From an uncultured Ruminococcus sp. (GTDB lineage Bacteria; Bacillota; Clostridia; Oscillospirales; Acutalibacteraceae): a stretch of DNA of 19,771 nucleotides. The notes under the pieces are model-generated. The model was not told where the DNA came from. It did no database searches and worked only from the letters and a program-made list of their open reading frames with translations. Shown piece by piece: positions 1 to 7,063 of the stretch (position 1 is its first letter; each line of letters begins with the position of its first letter). The DNA lies in NCBI GenBank assembly GCA_902803035.1, contig CADCON010000143.1, positions 1 through 19,771 on the forward strand, written 5' to 3'. The position numbers were made by a program, and so were the translations under genes.

Positions 1-99
1 AAACCGCAGGCAATACTTTGTGTATTAACGAGGATTTTGGCAAAATATGGCGGAAAATATGCAAGCCAGACGTGCGTGGAGAGATACGTCAGCAGGCTC

Positions 100-1314
100 T
101 TACGCAAACGCCTTCTTGATGCGCCCGATAGCGGCAATGGAATTTTCCAGCGAACCGAACGCCGTCAGCCTGAAATATCCCTCTCCGCTGGGGCCGAAGC
201 CGGAGCCGGGGGTGCCGACCACGCCCGCCTTGTTGATCAGCTCGTCAAAGAATTCCCACGAGGTCAGCCCGCCGGGGGTCTTGAGCCAGATATAGGGGGC
301 GTTCACGCCGCCGTAGACCGTGAAGCCCGCCTCGGCAAGCCCTTCGCGTATGACGCCGGCATTGTGGAGGTAGTAGGCGATGGTCTCCCGGATCTGCTTC
401 TGTCCCTCCTCCGAATAGACCGCCTCCGCGCCGCGCTGAACGATGTAGGGAACGCCGTTGAATTTGGTGGTCTGCCGCCTGTTCCAGAGGGCATTGAGCG
501 ACACGCCGCCGCATTGCAGCGCCTTGGGAACCACGGTGTAGCCGCAGCGGGTGCCGGTGAAGCCCGCCGTCTTGGAGAAGCTGCGGAATTCAATGGCGCA
601 TTTCTCCGCGCCCGGAATCTCGAAGATGCTGTGCGGAAGGTCTTCCGTGATGAAGGCTTCATACGCCGAATCGAAGAGGATGACCGAGCCGTTTTCCAGC
701 GCGTAATCCACCCACTTCTTCAGCCCTTCAAAGGTAATGGACGCGCCGGTCGGGTTATTGGGGAAGCAGAGATAGATCATGTCGGCGCGCTTTTCGGGCA
801 GCGAAGGCGAAAAGCCGTTTTCCTCGGTGCAGGGCATATAAATCAGATTGCTCCAGCGTCCGTCCGCGCCCAATTCGCCGGCTCTGCCCGCCATGGCGTT
901 GGTGTCCACGTAGACGGGATAGACCGGATCGCAGACCGCCACGACATTCTCCCTGCCGAAGATGTCGCCGATGTTGCCGGTGTCGGACTTCGCGCCGTCG
1001 CTGACGAACACCTCGTCGGGCTGAATATCAATATTCCGTGCGCGGTAGTCGTGCTCCACAATGGCTTCCCGCAGGAAGGCATATCCCTGCTCAGGGCCGT
1101 AGCCGCGGAAGGTAGCTTCCTCGCCCATTTCGGCGCACGCCTTCCGCATGGCCTCCACCACGGCGGGAGCCAGCGGACGGGTCACGTCGCCGATTCCCAG
1201 ACGGATGATGGACTTGTCGGGATTGGCCTCGGTAAACGCCGCGACCCTCCGGGCAATGTCCGAAAACAGATAGCTCTGCGGGAGCCTGACAAAATTCTCA
1301 TTGATGCTGAACAT
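100..1314 (-). CDS. dapL: LL-diaminopimelate aminotransferase
   Basis: This PLP enzyme converts tetrahydrodipicolinate directly to LL-diaminopimelate with glutamate as amino donor, bypassing the acylated DapD/C/E route; it is cytosolic. The 404-residue product matches the usual family length. Counting from the upstream Met, visible fold-type I aminotransferase motifs are CFPNNPTGA near 185-193, DSAYEAF near 217-223 and SFSKTAGFTGTRCG with the PLP lysine near 250. An ATG two codons upstream (1320) is also open, but GGAGG at 1322-1326 lies only 3 nt from it (1 nt from the A that follows) and 7 nt from the ATG at 1314, so I chose 1314. It follows dapF by about 60 nt on the same strand, and DapF acts on its product, so the two are probably cotranscribed. 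No convincing terminator is seen in the remaining bases 1-99. Identity is near certain. Confidence 0.96.
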   Translation of the reverse strand: MFSINENFVRLPQSYLFSDIARRVAAFTEANPDKSIIRLGIGDVTRPLAPAVVEAMRKACAEMGEEATFRGYGPEQGYAFLREAIVEHDYRARNIDIQPDEVFVSDGAKSDTGNIGDIFGRENVVAVCDPVYPVYVDTNAMAGRAGELGADGRWSNLIYMPCTEENGFSPSLPEKRADMIYLCFPNNPTGASITFEGLKKWVDYALENGSVILFDSAYEAFITEDLPHSIFEIPGAEKCAIEFRSFSKTAGFTGTRCGYTVVPKALQCGGVSLNALWNRRQTTKFNGVPYIVQRGAEAVYSEEGQKQIRETIAYYLHNAGVIREGLAEAGFTVYGGVNAPYIWLKTPGGLTSWEFFDELINKAGVVGTPGSGFGPSGEGYFRLTAFGSLENSIAAIGRIKKAFA

Positions 1315-1321
1315 TCTCATT

Positions 1322-1326
1322 CCTCC
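1322..1326 (-). promoter_or_regulatory. Shine-Dalgarno deciding the dapL start
   Basis: Read on the minus strand this is GGAGG. It is 7 nt from the ATG at 1314 and almost touches the ATG at 1320, so the downstream Met (MFSINENF) is the likelier initiator. Confidence 0.75.
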
Positions 1327-1375
1327 GGTTTCTTATAATCAATTATCGAACCAATATCGTACCAACGCCTTTTTA

Positions 1376-2215
1376 TCAGGCGGACGTTACCTCTCCTTCG
1401 TAGACGAAGGTCGCGGGGCCGGTCATGTAAACCGTGTTTTCCTCGCGGTCCCATTCAATCTGAAGGTCGCCGCCGCGCAGCTTCACCGTTACGCTGCCGG
1501 AATTCACCACTCCCTTGAGAACGGACGCGACCGCGACCGCGCAGGCGCCCGTGCCGCACGCCCATGTTTCGCCGGAGCCGCGTTCCCAGACCCGCATTTT
1601 CACAGTGCTTGCATCCACCGGCTGCACGAATTCGGTATTGACGCGTTCGGGAAAGAGCGGATGACGCTCAAATGACGGCCCGATCTTCTCCAGGTCGAGG
1701 GCGTCCACGTCGTCCACATAGGTGACACAGTGGGGGTTGCCCATGGAAACGGCGGTGACGTTCCATTGTTTCCCGCACACCTCCATCGGCGCGTTGATCA
1801 TGCGTTCTCCCTCAAACAGCACAGGAATGAGCGCAGGCTCCAGCACCGGACGCCCCATGTCCACGCGGATGGCCGTGACGTCGCCGTTTTCCACAGTGAG
1901 CCACGCGGTCTTGATACCGGCGAGGGTTTCGACCGTGATGACCGTCTTGCCGGTCAGCCCCTTGCAGTAGACGTATTTGGCAAAGCAGCGGATGCCGTTG
2001 CCGCACATCTTCCCCTCGGAGCCGTCGGCATTGAACATTCTCATGCGGAAATCGGCTTTTTCGGAAGGGCAGATCAGAATCATGCCATCCGAACCGACCC
2101 CGAAATGTCTGTCGCTCAGGGTAACGGAAGCCTGTACGGGGTCAAAATCAATGCCCTCCAGACAGTTGACGTAGATGTAATCGTTGCCGATGCCGTGCAT
2201 TTTGGTGAATTTCAT
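1376..2215 (-). CDS. dapF: diaminopimelate epimerase
   Basis: DapF interconverts LL- and meso-diaminopimelate by a two-base cysteine mechanism without cofactor, giving meso-DAP for peptidoglycan and for lysine. The 279-residue protein is full length. It begins MKFTKMHGIGNDYIYV, the typical N-terminus, and carries both catalytic cysteines: C71 in CGNGIRC and C220 in ACGTGACA. The two homologous halves of the fold are intact. The start has a strong AGGAGG nine nt upstream. It lies directly upstream of dapL, so LL-DAP synthesis and epimerisation are encoded together. A terminator-like hairpin with a run of eight U lies only about 34 nt before the start codon (2249-2283). Expression must therefore come by read-through or from a promoter overlapping that hairpin. 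Confidence 0.97.
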   Translation of the reverse strand: MKFTKMHGIGNDYIYVNCLEGIDFDPVQASVTLSDRHFGVGSDGMILICPSEKADFRMRMFNADGSEGKMCGNGIRCFAKYVYCKGLTGKTVITVETLAGIKTAWLTVENGDVTAIRVDMGRPVLEPALIPVLFEGERMINAPMEVCGKQWNVTAVSMGNPHCVTYVDDVDALDLEKIGPSFERHPLFPERVNTEFVQPVDASTVKMRVWERGSGETWACGTGACAVAVASVLKGVVNSGSVTVKLRGGDLQIEWDREENTVYMTGPATFVYEGEVTSA

Positions 2216-2248
2216 TTTGGCGTATCCTCCTTTGTCCGGAAAAAGGGT

Positions 2249-2283
2249 AAAAAAAACGGGAATAGCAAATAATTGCTACCCCC
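2249..2283 (-). terminator. intrinsic terminator between the ANTAR gene and dapF
   Basis: On the minus strand TAGCAA pairs with TTGCTA around a 4-nt loop (2263-2278), extended by CCC/GGG after a 2-nt bulge, then eight uninterrupted U (2249-2256). It follows the ANTAR gene stop by about 70 nt and sits 34 nt before the dapF ATG, so it either ends the ANTAR transcript or attenuates dapF-dapL. Confidence 0.7.
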
Positions 2284-2350
2284 TGACGGACTAACTTTGA
2301 AAAAGAGCTATTGAATTTTCAATTGTCGAGATGGGTGACAGAAAAATCAT

Positions 2351-2896
2351 TTACAAAACTCCATTCAGAATATTCAATGCCACGCTGACCAGCGACTGGC
2401 CGCTGTTCATGCTCTGCCTCTGCAAAAAGCGATGGGCTTCCGGTTCCGACATACCGTTGCGCTCCATCAGCAAGGCCTTCGCCCTATGGATAAGCTCCTT
2501 TTCGTCCTCGCTGCGTTTGTCCGGCCTGACAAAAAGCGGCTTCTGCGGCTCGGTGAACATACGTATGGTGTTAATCAGATCGCCGCGGTTAATGGGAATA
2601 TCCAGACAGAGCATATCCCCCTGCGTAATCATCGCGCGCTGCCGTGCCGTCAGTAGCACCACCATCTGGAAGCCCTCCGGCATGATCCTGTACAGCTCCG
2701 CGGCGGTCATATCGCTCATCGAATAGGCACAAAGCAGCACACCGTTATCTCCGTAATACCTTGCCGCCTTCTGCAGCGCGGACGCGCCCTTGGTGGCAGT
2801 TCCCACTACATCTATGCCGGCCGCCGCAAGCGTGTGCGCCAGCTTGTCGCACATCGCGCCGTCCTTACAGGCAATTATCACACCGCCCAAAGCCAT
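2351..2896 (-). CDS. ANTAR-domain regulator with a degenerate receiver domain
   Basis: Predicted cytosolic RNA-binding antiterminator. Residues about 5-115 resemble a response-regulator receiver fold, and residues about 128-178 form an ANTAR domain (HRAKALLMERNGMSEPEAHRF region), which in known members binds paired hairpins and prevents termination. The receiver lacks the normal phosphoacceptor: the beta-3 end reads VLLCAYSMSDM, with Cys56 or Ala57 where Asp is expected, and the Lys-Pro switch region reads PINRGD. Phosphorylation control is therefore unlikely. The length of 181 residues fits the stand-alone ANTAR family of Clostridia. The ATG at 2896 has GAGG only 2 nt away; a TTG two codons in has 8-nt spacing and is an alternative start. 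A good promoter precedes it (2955-2983). No histidine kinase is nearby, and I found no hexaloop hairpin pair typical of ANTAR targets in this window, so the target is unknown. Confidence 0.88.
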   Translation of the reverse strand: MALGGVIIACKDGAMCDKLAHTLAAAGIDVVGTATKGASALQKAARYYGDNGVLLCAYSMSDMTAAELYRIMPEGFQMVVLLTARQRAMITQGDMLCLDIPINRGDLINTIRMFTEPQKPLFVRPDKRSEDEKELIHRAKALLMERNGMSEPEAHRFLQRQSMNSGQSLVSVALNILNGVL

Positions 2897-2906
2897 GACC
2901 TCACAA

Positions 2907-2928
2907 CCGGGCAGTCGTCAAGACCCGG
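2907..2928 (-). other. GC hairpin in the ANTAR gene leader
   Basis: CCGGG and CCCGG pair around a 12-nt loop in the short leader, ending about 10 nt before the start codon and next to the weak GAGG. It could modulate translation, but the 12-nt loop is unlike known ANTAR targets, which have 6-nt loops. Confidence 0.35.
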
Positions 2929-2954
2929 AATAATTTGCATTTTTATACAATGAT

Positions 2955-2983
2955 ATTTTAACGTCGTAAAGTCAAAAAGTCAA
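2955..2983 (-). promoter_or_regulatory. sigma-A-type promoter of the ANTAR gene
   Basis: On the minus strand TTGACT (2978-2983), a 17-nt spacer and TAAAAT (2955-2960). The predicted start is near 2948, giving a leader of about 50 nt. The surrounding region is AT-rich and non-coding. Confidence 0.7.
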
Positions 2984-3088
2984 TAAAAATATTGCCTGTC
3001 CGGCGAGAATATACCGGCGCTGAAAAAGTTATCAAGCTGCCGTCGCCGCGGTTGGTGAATTTGTATAAACCAATCGTGCGGCCGAATC

Positions 3089-4012
3089 TCAGATAAGGGC
3101 GAGAATCAGCGTAATAACCGCCACGACCGCGGCCGAAATCCCCAAAGCCGCCGTAAGCAGCCTTATGAGCCTGGCATTCCTGCCGTCGTCCACCACGCGG
3201 GCGATCACAACGGTCAGATTGTCCCCGCTGCCGCCCCGGACGGCCTTCTCGATGATGGTGTCGGCAATCTCCTTCACCGTGCGGTTGGGACTCAGGCAGG
3301 CGTAGATGGAATGATCCGCAAGCGAATCGGATACGCCGTCGGAGCAGATCATCAGAATGTCGCCTGTCCGTATTTCCAGCGCGCATTCGTTGGGCTTCAG
3401 CCCCTTCAGATTCTCCATGCCGAGGTACTGGGAGAGCTGATTGCGGACAATTGAACGGCTCGCCTGACGCTCGGAAATCGCCCCTCTGTCCACCAGCTCC
3501 TGCGCCACGGTCTGCGGCTTGCTCAGCCGCTCCATGCCGTAGCGTGTCTTGAGAAAAATCTCGCTGTCGCCCAGATTGCAGGCGTAGAGATAATTGGCGG
3601 AAACCACCAGCATAGCGAAGGTGGAGCCCATTGCCTTCCCGATCTTTCTGGCGCGCCTGAGAATGCGGTCATTGGCGGCGTCAATGGCCTTCCGTGCGAA
3701 GAATGCCGCCATAGCGGAGCTTTTGGCTTCCATAAACGCGTCCGCGTACTCATCCAGAGTGGAAACGCCTATCATCGCGGCGACGTCGCCTTCCTCAAGA
3801 CCGCCCATGCCGTCGCAGACCGCGAGAATATGAGTGGCTGAGCTGTCAACGGTTTCAAAGCGTTCGGCGGTCACATTGTAATGATCAATATAGCAACCGT
3901 TGACATAAAAATTGTCCTGGTTGCTTTTACGCAGCCGCCCGATATCGGTCACAGCGGCAATTTCCAGCGTAACCGGAATTCCTGTCAATCCGGCGTCCCC
4001 CTCTCCCATCAT
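3089..4012 (-). CDS. PP2C-family serine/threonine phosphatase with C-terminal membrane anchor
   Basis: Mn/Mg-dependent PPM/PP2C phosphatase of the PrpC/Stp type, which reverses Hanks-type kinase phosphorylation. The motifs are in order: TDIGRLRKSNQDNF (22-35, metal/phosphate residues R28 and D33), AVCDGMGGLEEG (64-75, metal ligand D67), MGST (128-131), NLGDSEIF (146-153), CSDGVSD (223-229, D225) and GGSGDNLTVV (260-269, D264). At 307 residues it is longer than the usual 240-250. The extra C-terminus after about 280 has an Arg-rich stretch and a hydrophobic segment (about 286-307), so the catalytic domain probably faces the cytosol from the membrane. No PASTA kinase gene adjoins it, unlike the usual prpC-prkC pair. 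A strong promoter lies just 13 nt upstream of the first ATG, so the leader is very short. ATG 4009 is an equally possible start. Confidence 0.93.
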   Translation of the reverse strand: MMGEGDAGLTGIPVTLEIAAVTDIGRLRKSNQDNFYVNGCYIDHYNVTAERFETVDSSATHILAVCDGMGGLEEGDVAAMIGVSTLDEYADAFMEAKSSAMAAFFARKAIDAANDRILRRARKIGKAMGSTFAMLVVSANYLYACNLGDSEIFLKTRYGMERLSKPQTVAQELVDRGAISERQASRSIVRNQLSQYLGMENLKGLKPNECALEIRTGDILMICSDGVSDSLADHSIYACLSPNRTVKEIADTIIEKAVRGGSGDNLTVVIARVVDDGRNARLIRLLTAALGISAAVVAVITLILALI

Positions 4013-4025
4013 CTCGTTCCTTTAC

Positions 4026-4055
4026 AATATACCACCAACCGCGCCTGTTTGTCAA
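4026..4055 (-). promoter_or_regulatory. sigma-A-type promoter of the PP2C gene
   Basis: On the minus strand a consensus TTGACA (4050-4055), an 18-nt spacer and TATATT (4026-4031). Only 13 nt separate the -10 element from the ATG at 4012, so a start about 7 nt downstream would leave a leader of only 6-7 nt that cuts into the AAGGA ribosome binding site. Confidence 0.65.
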
Positions 4056-4068
4056 GTCATTTACAACG

Positions 4069-5334
4069 TCAGTCGAGCACGGAGCGCAGGTTCTTCATTT
4101 CCTCCGCGGTCTTGTCGCTGTCGAGATAGGCATAGGAATACAGCGAGAAGCCTTCGGCTTTCGTCTGTCCGCTGCGGGTGTAAAGCACCTGATTCATAAT
4201 GATGTCGTCAGCCTTTTTCCACTTGCCGTTGTCATCATCCGAACCCGCCTTGTAGAGCGCAAGTCCTATGTACAGCCTGACATCGGGATTGGTCACAAGG
4301 GCGTTCCACCTGGCGCAGACCGGCTCAAAAGGCGCAATGCGGTTGTCGTTGGTCCAATACACCTGCGGAAGCAGATAATCCACATACCCCCGGCTGCTGC
4401 CCCATGTCGTCACATCCGCACCCATCCGCAGGCAATTGTCGACATTGCCCGCAGGACTGATACCGAAAAGGCAACTGCTGTCGGCCTCCTTGACCGCGCT
4501 GTAAACCGCGCGTACCAATTCATTGATATTCTGCGTGCGCCAGTCAGACAGCGACAGCTTTCCGCCCTGTCCGAGGTATGCGTTGTATGCCACGCTGTCG
4601 TCAAACGACTCGTCATAAGCGGGATAGAAATAATCGTCCCAGTGTACGCCGTCCACATCGTATTTTTCCACGATTTCCTTTGTACCCTTGACAATCAGTT
4701 CCCGCACTTCCGGATAAGCGGGGTTGTAGAATTTGCCCTTCTTATAGTCGATCACCCAATCGTCATTTTCGGGATTGCCGTCATTCCGCCAGACGGTGTA
4801 GGGATTATTCCCGGCAAGCGAAGGCGGCAGCGTACCGCTGGTCAGCATGATCCGGAGAGGATTGAGCCACGCGTGAAGGGCGATGCCCTCCCGGTGGGCG
4901 GCTTCCACCGCGTAGGCAAGCGGATCGAAGCCGTCGGAAGGTGCTGTTCCCTGTGTGCCTGTGACAAGATGCGACCACGGATAATAGTCGGATTGATAGA
5001 GCGCGTCGCCGAACGGCCGGACGTGCAAAAAAACAGTATTCAGCCGGTTTTCCTTCGCTTTGGCGACAATCTCGTCAATTTTCCGCTTATTCACATCATC
5101 CAGCGACAGATACGCCACCCAGACGCCGCGCATTTCCACGCCGTCCACGGAAGGCCTGACATACACGCGCGATATTTCCGACCTGTCCGAGGGCTGATTC
5201 CCGGAGGATTTTGCGCCTGTCCTGCCGAGAATATACGGTACGGAGCCTGCTATTGCAATCGCCGCGGTCAAAGACGCGACAATGATATAGAACATGGCGG
5301 AGCGAAGCCCGGACCCGGTCTTTTTTTTCTTCAT
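4069..5334 (-). CDS. exported family 10 glycosylhydrolase-like protein (GHL10/YddW type)
   Basis: The 421-residue protein has a cytosolic KKKK start and a hydrophobic segment (about 13-37) that acts as signal peptide or anchor; no lipobox cysteine is seen. The body is a TIM barrel of the PF02638 type: EMRGVWVAYLSLDD (67-80), HVRPFGDALYQSDYYPWS (104-121), LHAWLNPLRIM (153-163), DVDGVHWDDYFYP (226-238) and GISPAGN (291-297). Family members act on or bind cell-wall glycans; the exact substrate is unknown. The frame is open for 62 further codons upstream, but that stretch crosses the AT-rich promoter region and has no ribosome binding site. GGGGG lies about 9 nt before the ATG at 5334, so I chose that start. 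The gene diverges from the DUF1294 gene and shares a 115-nt control region with it. Confidence 0.9.
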   Translation of the reverse strand: MKKKKTGSGLRSAMFYIIVASLTAAIAIAGSVPYILGRTGAKSSGNQPSDRSEISRVYVRPSVDGVEMRGVWVAYLSLDDVNKRKIDEIVAKAKENRLNTVFLHVRPFGDALYQSDYYPWSHLVTGTQGTAPSDGFDPLAYAVEAAHREGIALHAWLNPLRIMLTSGTLPPSLAGNNPYTVWRNDGNPENDDWVIDYKKGKFYNPAYPEVRELIVKGTKEIVEKYDVDGVHWDDYFYPAYDESFDDSVAYNAYLGQGGKLSLSDWRTQNINELVRAVYSAVKEADSSCLFGISPAGNVDNCLRMGADVTTWGSSRGYVDYLLPQVYWTNDNRIAPFEPVCARWNALVTNPDVRLYIGLALYKAGSDDDNGKWKKADDIIMNQVLYTRSGQTKAEGFSLYSYAYLDSDKTAEEMKNLRSVLD

Positions 5335-5373
5335 TAAGTTTTCCCCCGTTCTGCGGTTTTTACAAAAATCGAC

Positions 5374-5402
5374 TTGACATATTAAAAATATTATACTACC
5401 AT
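5374..5402 (+). promoter_or_regulatory. candidate promoter for the DUF1294-mreB-like transcript
   Basis: Consensus TTGACA (5374-5379), a 17-nt spacer and a poorer -10 element TACCAT (5397-5402), with start near 5409. It overlaps the minus-strand promoter described at 5390-5418. Confidence 0.45.
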
Positions 5403-5418
5403 TGTAGGGTACAGTCGT
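5390..5418 (-). promoter_or_regulatory. candidate promoter for the GHL10 gene
   Basis: On the minus strand a perfect TATAAT (5390-5395), 17 nt downstream of a weak -35 element ACGACT (5413-5418). The leader to the GHL10 start would be about 50 nt. Confidence 0.5.
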
Positions 5419-5449
5419 GTACAAAATGTAAACAGGAGCGTGTTCACCA

Positions 5450-5800
5450 ATGGAAATCTTCAAAGGGTCCTTCTTCAGCGGATCCCTTTCTGACGTCGTC
5501 CTCCGGATCTGCTTTGTCATTCTCGCGGTTCATCTCGTACTGATCAGCCTTTTCGCCGTGTACCAGACCGTGCGCGACAAGGGACTGTCCAACGTGCCGA
5601 AGGATTCCCCCAATTACTGGCGCGTGCCGGAAGCGCAGCTGCTTCTCATTTCGGCTCTGGGCGGATCCGTCGCCATGTATCTCACCATGAAGGCCATACG
5701 CCACAAAACCCAGCACCCGAAATTCATGATAGGCATTCCGGCGATCATGGTGCTTCAGATCGCGCTCGTGGCTTTCATCGTCTGGCTGCGCGTTTTCTGA
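5450..5800 (+). CDS. DUF1294 small membrane protein
   Basis: This 116-residue integral membrane protein of unknown function has hydrophobic segments at about 16-40, 64-81 and 92-114. The DUF1294 signature is present: YQTVRDKG (38-45), then RVPEAQLLLISALGGS (58-73) and the RHKTQHPKF motif (84-92). An AGGAG lies 11 nt before the ATG. It is the first gene of the only plus-strand segment, about 115 nt ahead of the mreB-like gene. The intergenic stretch between them holds two inverted repeats but no convincing promoter, so the two genes may share a transcript. Nothing in the sequence gives a biochemical role. Confidence 0.86.
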   Translation: MEIFKGSFFSGSLSDVVLRICFVILAVHLVLISLFAVYQTVRDKGLSNVPKDSPNYWRVPEAQLLLISALGGSVAMYLTMKAIRHKTQHPKFMIGIPAIMVLQIALVAFIVWLRVF

Positions 5801-5818
5801 GAATCTGCCTGGATTCTC
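5799..5818 (+). repeat. 7-bp hairpin at the end of the DUF1294 gene
   Basis: GAGAATC and GATTCTC flank a 6-nt loop; the first arm covers part of the stop codon. No U-run follows, so it is not a normal terminator. It may be a processing or stability element between this gene and the mreB-like gene. Confidence 0.45.
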
Positions 5819-5839
5819 GAAGCCATCATTATACATATT

Positions 5840-5891
5840 CGGACAGGTATGCATTTATGCGGAACAGCCGTCATTCTCCCCTTCCTGTCCG
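5840..5891 (+). repeat. 8-bp inverted repeat in the mreB-like leader
   Basis: CGGACAGG (5840-5847) is the exact reverse complement of CCTGTCCG (5884-5891), enclosing 36 nt. The second arm ends about 24 nt before the ATG at 5916. It could fold the leader RNA or mark an operator. Confidence 0.4.
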
Positions 5892-5915
5892 CATTCCGGC
5901 AACCGGAGGTATGGT

Positions 5916-6956
5916 ATGAAAAGAATCAGGATCGGCATGGACGTCGGCATTGATCTCGGCTCCACTGCTGTCAAAATCTATACGCCCGACAAAAACGGCG
6001 CCCTGTCGGAGCCTGCGATGGTAGCGGTGGACAGGGATTCCGACGAGATTCTGGCGTTCGGTTCCGACGCGCGGCAAATGCTCGGCAGGACGCCCGAAAA
6101 GGTCGCCGTCGTCAGCCCCGTGAAGCACGGCAGAATCCATCATTTCGCGCTGGCCGAAACCATGCTCACCGCCTATGTGCGAGAGGTCTGCGGCAACCGC
6201 ATCTTCATGCCGCGGGTCGTGGTCTGCGTCCCCTCCGGCGTGTCCGAGGTGGAAAAAAGAGAAGTGGTCGAGTCGCTGCGGGCGGCGGGAGCGCGCAAGG
6301 TCTGCCTGATTGAAACGGTGGTCGCCGCCGCGCTCGGCGCGGGTCTGGATATCTCAAAGCCCTGCGGCTGCATGGTATGCGACATCGGAGGCGGCACCAC
6401 CGACATCGGCGTCATCTCCGTCAATGGCATTGCTTCCTCTCACTGGGTCAAGTACGCCGGCAATTCCTTCAATAAAGCCCTGACCGAATTCATCGCTTCA
6501 AAATTCGATCTGGTAATCGGCCCGCAGACCGCCGAACGCATCAAGCGGGAAATCGGCGGCGTTGTGCCGCGTGAAGCCAATCTCTCCCTCAATGTCAAGG
6601 GAAGGCATTACAAGACCGGTATGCCCCACATGATAAGACTCAGCTCCGAGGATGTTCTCGACGCGTTCGAGGAGCCGGCCGTCAGAATCTGCCGCGCCGT
6701 GCAGCACACATTGGAGGAAACGCCCCCCGCGCTGGCGGGCGACCTTCTCACCAACGGGGGCATCATGCTCACCGGCGGCGGCGCAAGGCTCTACGGCATG
6801 GATATGCTGCTGGCCGAGCGCACCAAGCTCAATGTCGCCGTCGCGCAGGATCCTGAAAACTGTGTGGCCATCGGCACAGGCAAGGCCATCAGGTTCATCG
6901 ACACCCGCGACAAATTCGAGAAGGAAACGTCCCCTCTCGACGTCTTCGGGGCATAA
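5916..6956 (+). CDS. divergent MreB-like actin homologue
   Basis: This 346-residue protein of the MreB/Mbl family is expected to polymerise on ATP at the inner membrane face and guide cell-wall synthesis. Actin-fold motifs are present: phosphate-1 DLGSTAVKIY (13-22), phosphate-2 DIGGGTTDIGVIS (156-168) and adenosine LTGGGARLYGMD (285-296). SPVKHGRIHHF (67-77) is also MreB-like. The normally invariant IEEPxAAAIGAG region reads IETVVAAALGAG (132-143), losing the Glu-Pro that borders the nucleotide. The protein is therefore a divergent paralogue rather than the standard mreB, and no mreC or mreD follows. GGAGG sits 6 nt before the ATG at 5916, whereas an ATG at 5911 is too close. The protein begins MKRIRIGMDVGIDLG, with no clear amphipathic membrane helix before the fold. 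Confidence 0.9.
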   Translation: MKRIRIGMDVGIDLGSTAVKIYTPDKNGALSEPAMVAVDRDSDEILAFGSDARQMLGRTPEKVAVVSPVKHGRIHHFALAETMLTAYVREVCGNRIFMPRVVVCVPSGVSEVEKREVVESLRAAGARKVCLIETVVAAALGAGLDISKPCGCMVCDIGGGTTDIGVISVNGIASSHWVKYAGNSFNKALTEFIASKFDLVIGPQTAERIKREIGGVVPREANLSLNVKGRHYKTGMPHMIRLSSEDVLDAFEEPAVRICRAVQHTLEETPPALAGDLLTNGGIMLTGGGARLYGMDMLLAERTKLNVAVAQDPENCVAIGTGKAIRFIDTRDKFEKETSPLDVFGA

Positions 6957-6971
6957 GCATCGCTGTCATCC

Positions 6972-7022
6972 AAAACACCGCGTATTTCCGGGCGGCATTC
7001 TCCCGGCAATACGCGGTGTTTT
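6972..7022. terminator. strong bidirectional terminator between convergent genes
   Basis: A perfect 14-bp stem pairs AAAACACCGCGTAT (6972-6985) with its complement (7009-7022), with an inner CCGGG/CCCGG stem (6988-6992/7002-7006). The A-run and T-run at the two ends suit both directions. It lies between the mreB-like gene (plus) and the HD-domain gene (minus). Confidence 0.9.
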
Positions 7023-7063
7023 ATGCTTTCTTCCAAATAATCCGCAAGCTCTTGTTTCCGGAA

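Noticed and set aside
37..1338. 433-codon open frame on the plus strand opposite dapL
   Set aside because: It is the antisense shadow of a GC-rich gene with unmistakable DapL motifs; composition is Arg/Gly/Ala-rich and no domain is visible.
2216..2350. ANTAR-target RNA (paired hexaloop hairpins) or lysine riboswitch before dapF
   Set aside because: The 135-nt gap is too short for a lysine riboswitch, and no pair of stems with 6-nt loops carrying the A1/G4 pattern is present.
2984..3088. Terminator after the PP2C gene
   Set aside because: Only nested short stems (GCCGC/GCGGC around TTGGT/ACCAA) with no adjacent U-run; too weak.
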